Part shown: one piece after another, positions 62,191 through 64,000 of the stretch
Layout: each line of letters starts with the position of its first letter
Numbering within the stretch: the stretch's first letter is position 1
From: Leptospira montravelensis
GTDB taxonomy: Bacteria; Spirochaetota; Leptospiria; Leptospirales; Leptospiraceae
Assembly (NCBI RefSeq): GCF_004770045.1
Contig: NZ_RQFO01000016.1
Coordinates: 335,501 to 399,500, forward strand
Length of the DNA stretch: 64,000 nt
Reading direction: 5' to 3'
Notes under the pieces: generated by a model
What the model was told of the DNA's origin: nothing
Seen by the model: only the letters and a program-made list of their open reading frames with translations
The model's database searches: none
Made by a program: the position numbers and the translations under genes

Positions 62191-63804
62191 TTAATTCAAC
62201 ATTTGGAAAAAATCATTTCCTTTATCATCCACTACGATAAAGGCAGGAAAGTTCTCCACATCAATGGACCAAACAGCTTCCATTCCTAACTCAGGAAAAT
62301 CCAACACTTCTACCTTTTTGATATTTTCTTTGGCAAGTAATGCGGCAGGTCCTCCGATGGATCCGAGATAAAACCCGCCGTTCTTTTTGCAACTATCGGT
62401 AACCACTTTGGAACGGTTCCCTTTGGCAAGTGAGATCATCGAATAACCTTTTTCTTGGAAAAGAGGAACGTAACTATCCATACGGCCCGCTGTTGTTGGA
62501 CCGAATGAACCGGAAGGCATTCCTTCTGGAGTTTTGGCAGGACCTGCATAATACACAGGATGGTTTTTGAAATAATCAGGAAGCGGTTCTCCCTTATCCA
62601 ATTTTTCCTTTAACTTTGCATGAGCAATGTCACGAGCAACAACGAGGCGACCCGACAACATAACACGCGTTTTCACAGGATACTTAGTAAGAACTTTTAG
62701 AATTTCAGGCATTGGTTGATTAAGATTGATATGAACTGATTCGGTGTTAGAATCTACATCATCAATGGTTGGTAAAAACTTAGATGGATCATATTCTAGT
62801 TTTTCTATATAAATTCCATCTTTTGTAATTTTTGCTTTGATGTTACGATCGGCACTGCAACTCACACCAAGTCCCACCGGACAAGAAGCACCATGGCGAG
62901 GAAGTCGAATGACTTTAAAATCATGGGCCAAATACTTTCCACCAAACTGAGCTCCAATCCCTGATTTTTGAGCTGCCAATAACATTTTTTCTTCCAGTTC
63001 TATGTCTCGGAATGCAGATCCAAATTTGTCTCCTTTGGTTGGCAAATGATCTAAATATCCAGCTGACGCTAGTTTTACGGTCTTTAAATTGGCTTCTGCT
63101 GACGTTCCTCCAATCACCACAGCGATGTGGTAAGGTGGACAGGCTGCTGTTCCTAAGTTGGATACTTTTTCTGTGATGAACTTTTCGAGTGAGGCCGGAT
63201 TGAGAAGTGCCTTCGTTTCTTGGAAAAGGTAAGTTTTGTTCGCAGACCCACCACCTTTTGCCAAAAATAAGAAACTGTATTTGTCACCAGGAGTGGAATA
63301 AATATCAATTTGGGCTGGCAAATTAGAACCGGAATTGACTTCGTCATACATAGTGAGAGGAACCACTTGTGAATAACGTAAGTTTCGGTTTACATACGTA
63401 TTATAAATTCCGCGAGAAAGTGCTTCCGCATCATCACCGCCTGTGATCACGTATTCCCCTTTTTTTGCCATCACAATCCCGGTTCCTGTATCTTGACAAG
63501 AAGGGAGTTGTTTGTCAGCAGCAATCACAGCATTTTTAAGAAGAGCCATAGCCACAAAGCGATCATTAGGTGTTGCTTCCGGATCGTCTAAAATTTTACG
63601 AACTTTTTCGAGGTGGGCAGTTCTTAGATAAAAAGAGATGTCTTCCATTGCTTTTTCGGCAAGGAAGGTAAGCCCTTCCGGTTCCACTTTTAAAATTTCT
63701 TTATCACCAAAGGGGACAGTGCTTACAAAATCTTTTGTTAATAATTTGTATTCGGTAGTGTCTTCTTTTAAAGGAAAAGGATCGGCGTAAAAAAACTCTG
63801 GCAT
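62191..63804 (-). CDS. fumA: Fumarate hydratase class I, [4Fe-4S]
   Basis: This is a 537-residue iron-sulfur fumarase, the single-polypeptide form. Cluster ligands are Cys103 ([10 protein letters not shown]), a Cys in GTAACPPYH (~219), and one in GVSCSADR (~315). [13 protein letters not shown] (~443-455) is typical for the C-terminal beta domain. Oxygen-sensitive in studied homologues, in contrast with FumC nearby. Fumarate/malate, possibly also mesaconate, is the substrate. Confidence 0.94.
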   Translation of the reverse strand: MPEFFYADPFPLKEDTTEYKLLTKDFVSTVPFGDKEILKVEPEGLTFLAEKAMEDISFYLRTAHLEKVRKILDDPEATPNDRFVAMALLKNAVIAADKQLPSCQDTGTGIVMAKKGEYVITGGDDAEALSRGIYNTYVNRNLRYSQVVPLTMYDEVNSGSNLPAQIDIYSTPGDKYSFLFLAKGGGSANKTYLFQETKALLNPASLEKFITEKVSNLGTAACPPYHIAVVIGGTSAEANLKTVKLASAGYLDHLPTKGDKFGSAFRDIELEEKMLLAAQKSGIGAQFGGKYLAHDFKVIRLPRHGASCPVGLGVSCSADRNIKAKITKDGIYIEKLEYDPSKFLPTIDDVDSNTESVHINLNQPMPEILKVLTKYPVKTRVMLSGRLVVARDIAHAKLKEKLDKGEPLPDYFKNHPVYYAGPAKTPEGMPSGSFGPTTAGRMDSYVPLFQEKGYSMISLAKGNRSKVVTDSCKKNGGFYLGSIGGPAALLAKENIKKVEVLDFPELGMEAVWSIDVENFPAFIVVDDKGNDFFQMLN

Positions 63805-63956
63805 GGGAACCTCTATTTATAACTTCTAATCTCGAGGGATTCCTCGTTTCGTAAATGAATTTTTGCAGAGGCTTTTTGAAACACTTACTGGAAATAGGAA
63901 AACGGGATGGGAAAAAAGCGTTTTCATTCTCCAAAACCAGTCTATAACAAAGGAAA

Positions 63957-64000
63957 ATGAAGCAGAACCTAATTTACATATTTCTTGTTTCTGTCTCTTC
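63957..64000 (+). CDS. N-terminus of an exported protein, cut by window edge
   Basis: Frame from the ATG at 63957, with AAAGGA four bases before, reads MKQNLIYIFLVSVSS and runs off the end. This looks like the start of a signal peptide. Only ~14 codons are visible, so the product cannot be named. Confidence 0.5.
   Translation, partial: MKQNLIYIFLVSVS

Noticed and set aside
1..64000. tRNA, rRNA, CRISPR array, IS element or prophage
   Set aside because: No cloverleaf, rRNA-like tract, regularly spaced repeats, transposase or integrase was seen; absence is by eye only.

Overview
The window reads as chromosomal DNA of a spirochaete of the genus Leptospira, more probably a free-living (saprophyte-like) species than a pathogen. 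The grounds are low GC, spirochaetal lipoboxes, an mreC-mreD-mrdA-rodA cluster with Leptospira-style proteins, an MBOAT/SGNH surface-acylation pair, acetoacetyl-CoA synthetase, and many secreted proteins without recognisable domains. Species level is inference. I found no tRNA, rRNA, CRISPR array, prophage or insertion sequence. The only mobile-type item is a VapBC-like toxin-antitoxin pair.

Layout. 1-1.9 kb: partial VOC protein, then two small envelope genes of unknown function. 2-7.8 kb: rod-shape and cell-wall elongation operon (unknown membrane protein, mreC, mreD, mrdA, rodA) in which genes overlap by 1-4 bases. 7.8-18.3 kb: housekeeping and small genes (ribF, a STAS protein, a DnaJ-like protein, manA, pirin, a glycosidase-like propeller, a GlpT-like transporter, cysteine synthase). 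18.5-24.9 kb: a 1957-residue multidomain lipoprotein (Cys-paired beta repeats, NHL propeller, four LamG-like domains) overlapping a cytochrome c lipoprotein gene. 24.9-27.6 kb: acetoacetyl-CoA synthetase. 27.7-36.2 kb: closely packed run of MBOAT acyltransferase, SGNH-like partner, a small His/Cys-rich protein and a CzcCBA-type heavy-metal efflux system. 36.1-42.1 kb: dienelactone hydrolase, acyl-CoA dehydrogenase, and a desaturase/ferredoxin-reductase operon divergent from a DesT/FabR-like TetR regulator, with two matching operator palindromes between them. 42.1-48.5 kb: hybrid response-regulator/histidine kinase, a cysteine-less PTPS/QueD homologue, DUF1858 and DUF2721 proteins, a quinone reductase, a VOC protein and a crotonyl-CoA reductase/carboxylase-like enzyme. 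48.6-53.1 kb: a five-gene run with an MbnP/MbnH pair (copper-linked periplasmic protein plus di-haem oxidase), a lipoprotein, a beta-barrel protein and a second His/Cys-rich protein. 53.2-64 kb: 7TMR-SpoIIE phosphatase, Na/Pi symporter, SlyD, an RRM protein, VapBC, a small kinase, and two unrelated fumarases (class II and class I) around an SRPBCC protein.

How genes work together. There are four themes: envelope growth (mre/mrd/rod); fatty-acid and lipid metabolism (AACS, ACAD, DesT-regulated desaturase, Ccr-like enzyme, fumarases feeding the TCA cycle); surface modification (MBOAT/SGNH, LamG lipoprotein); and metal handling (CzcCBA, MbnPH, two His/Cys-rich small proteins). The strongest candidates for undescribed biology are the five-gene MbnPH operon, the LamG lipoprotein-cytochrome pair, and the link between the acylation pair and RND metal efflux.
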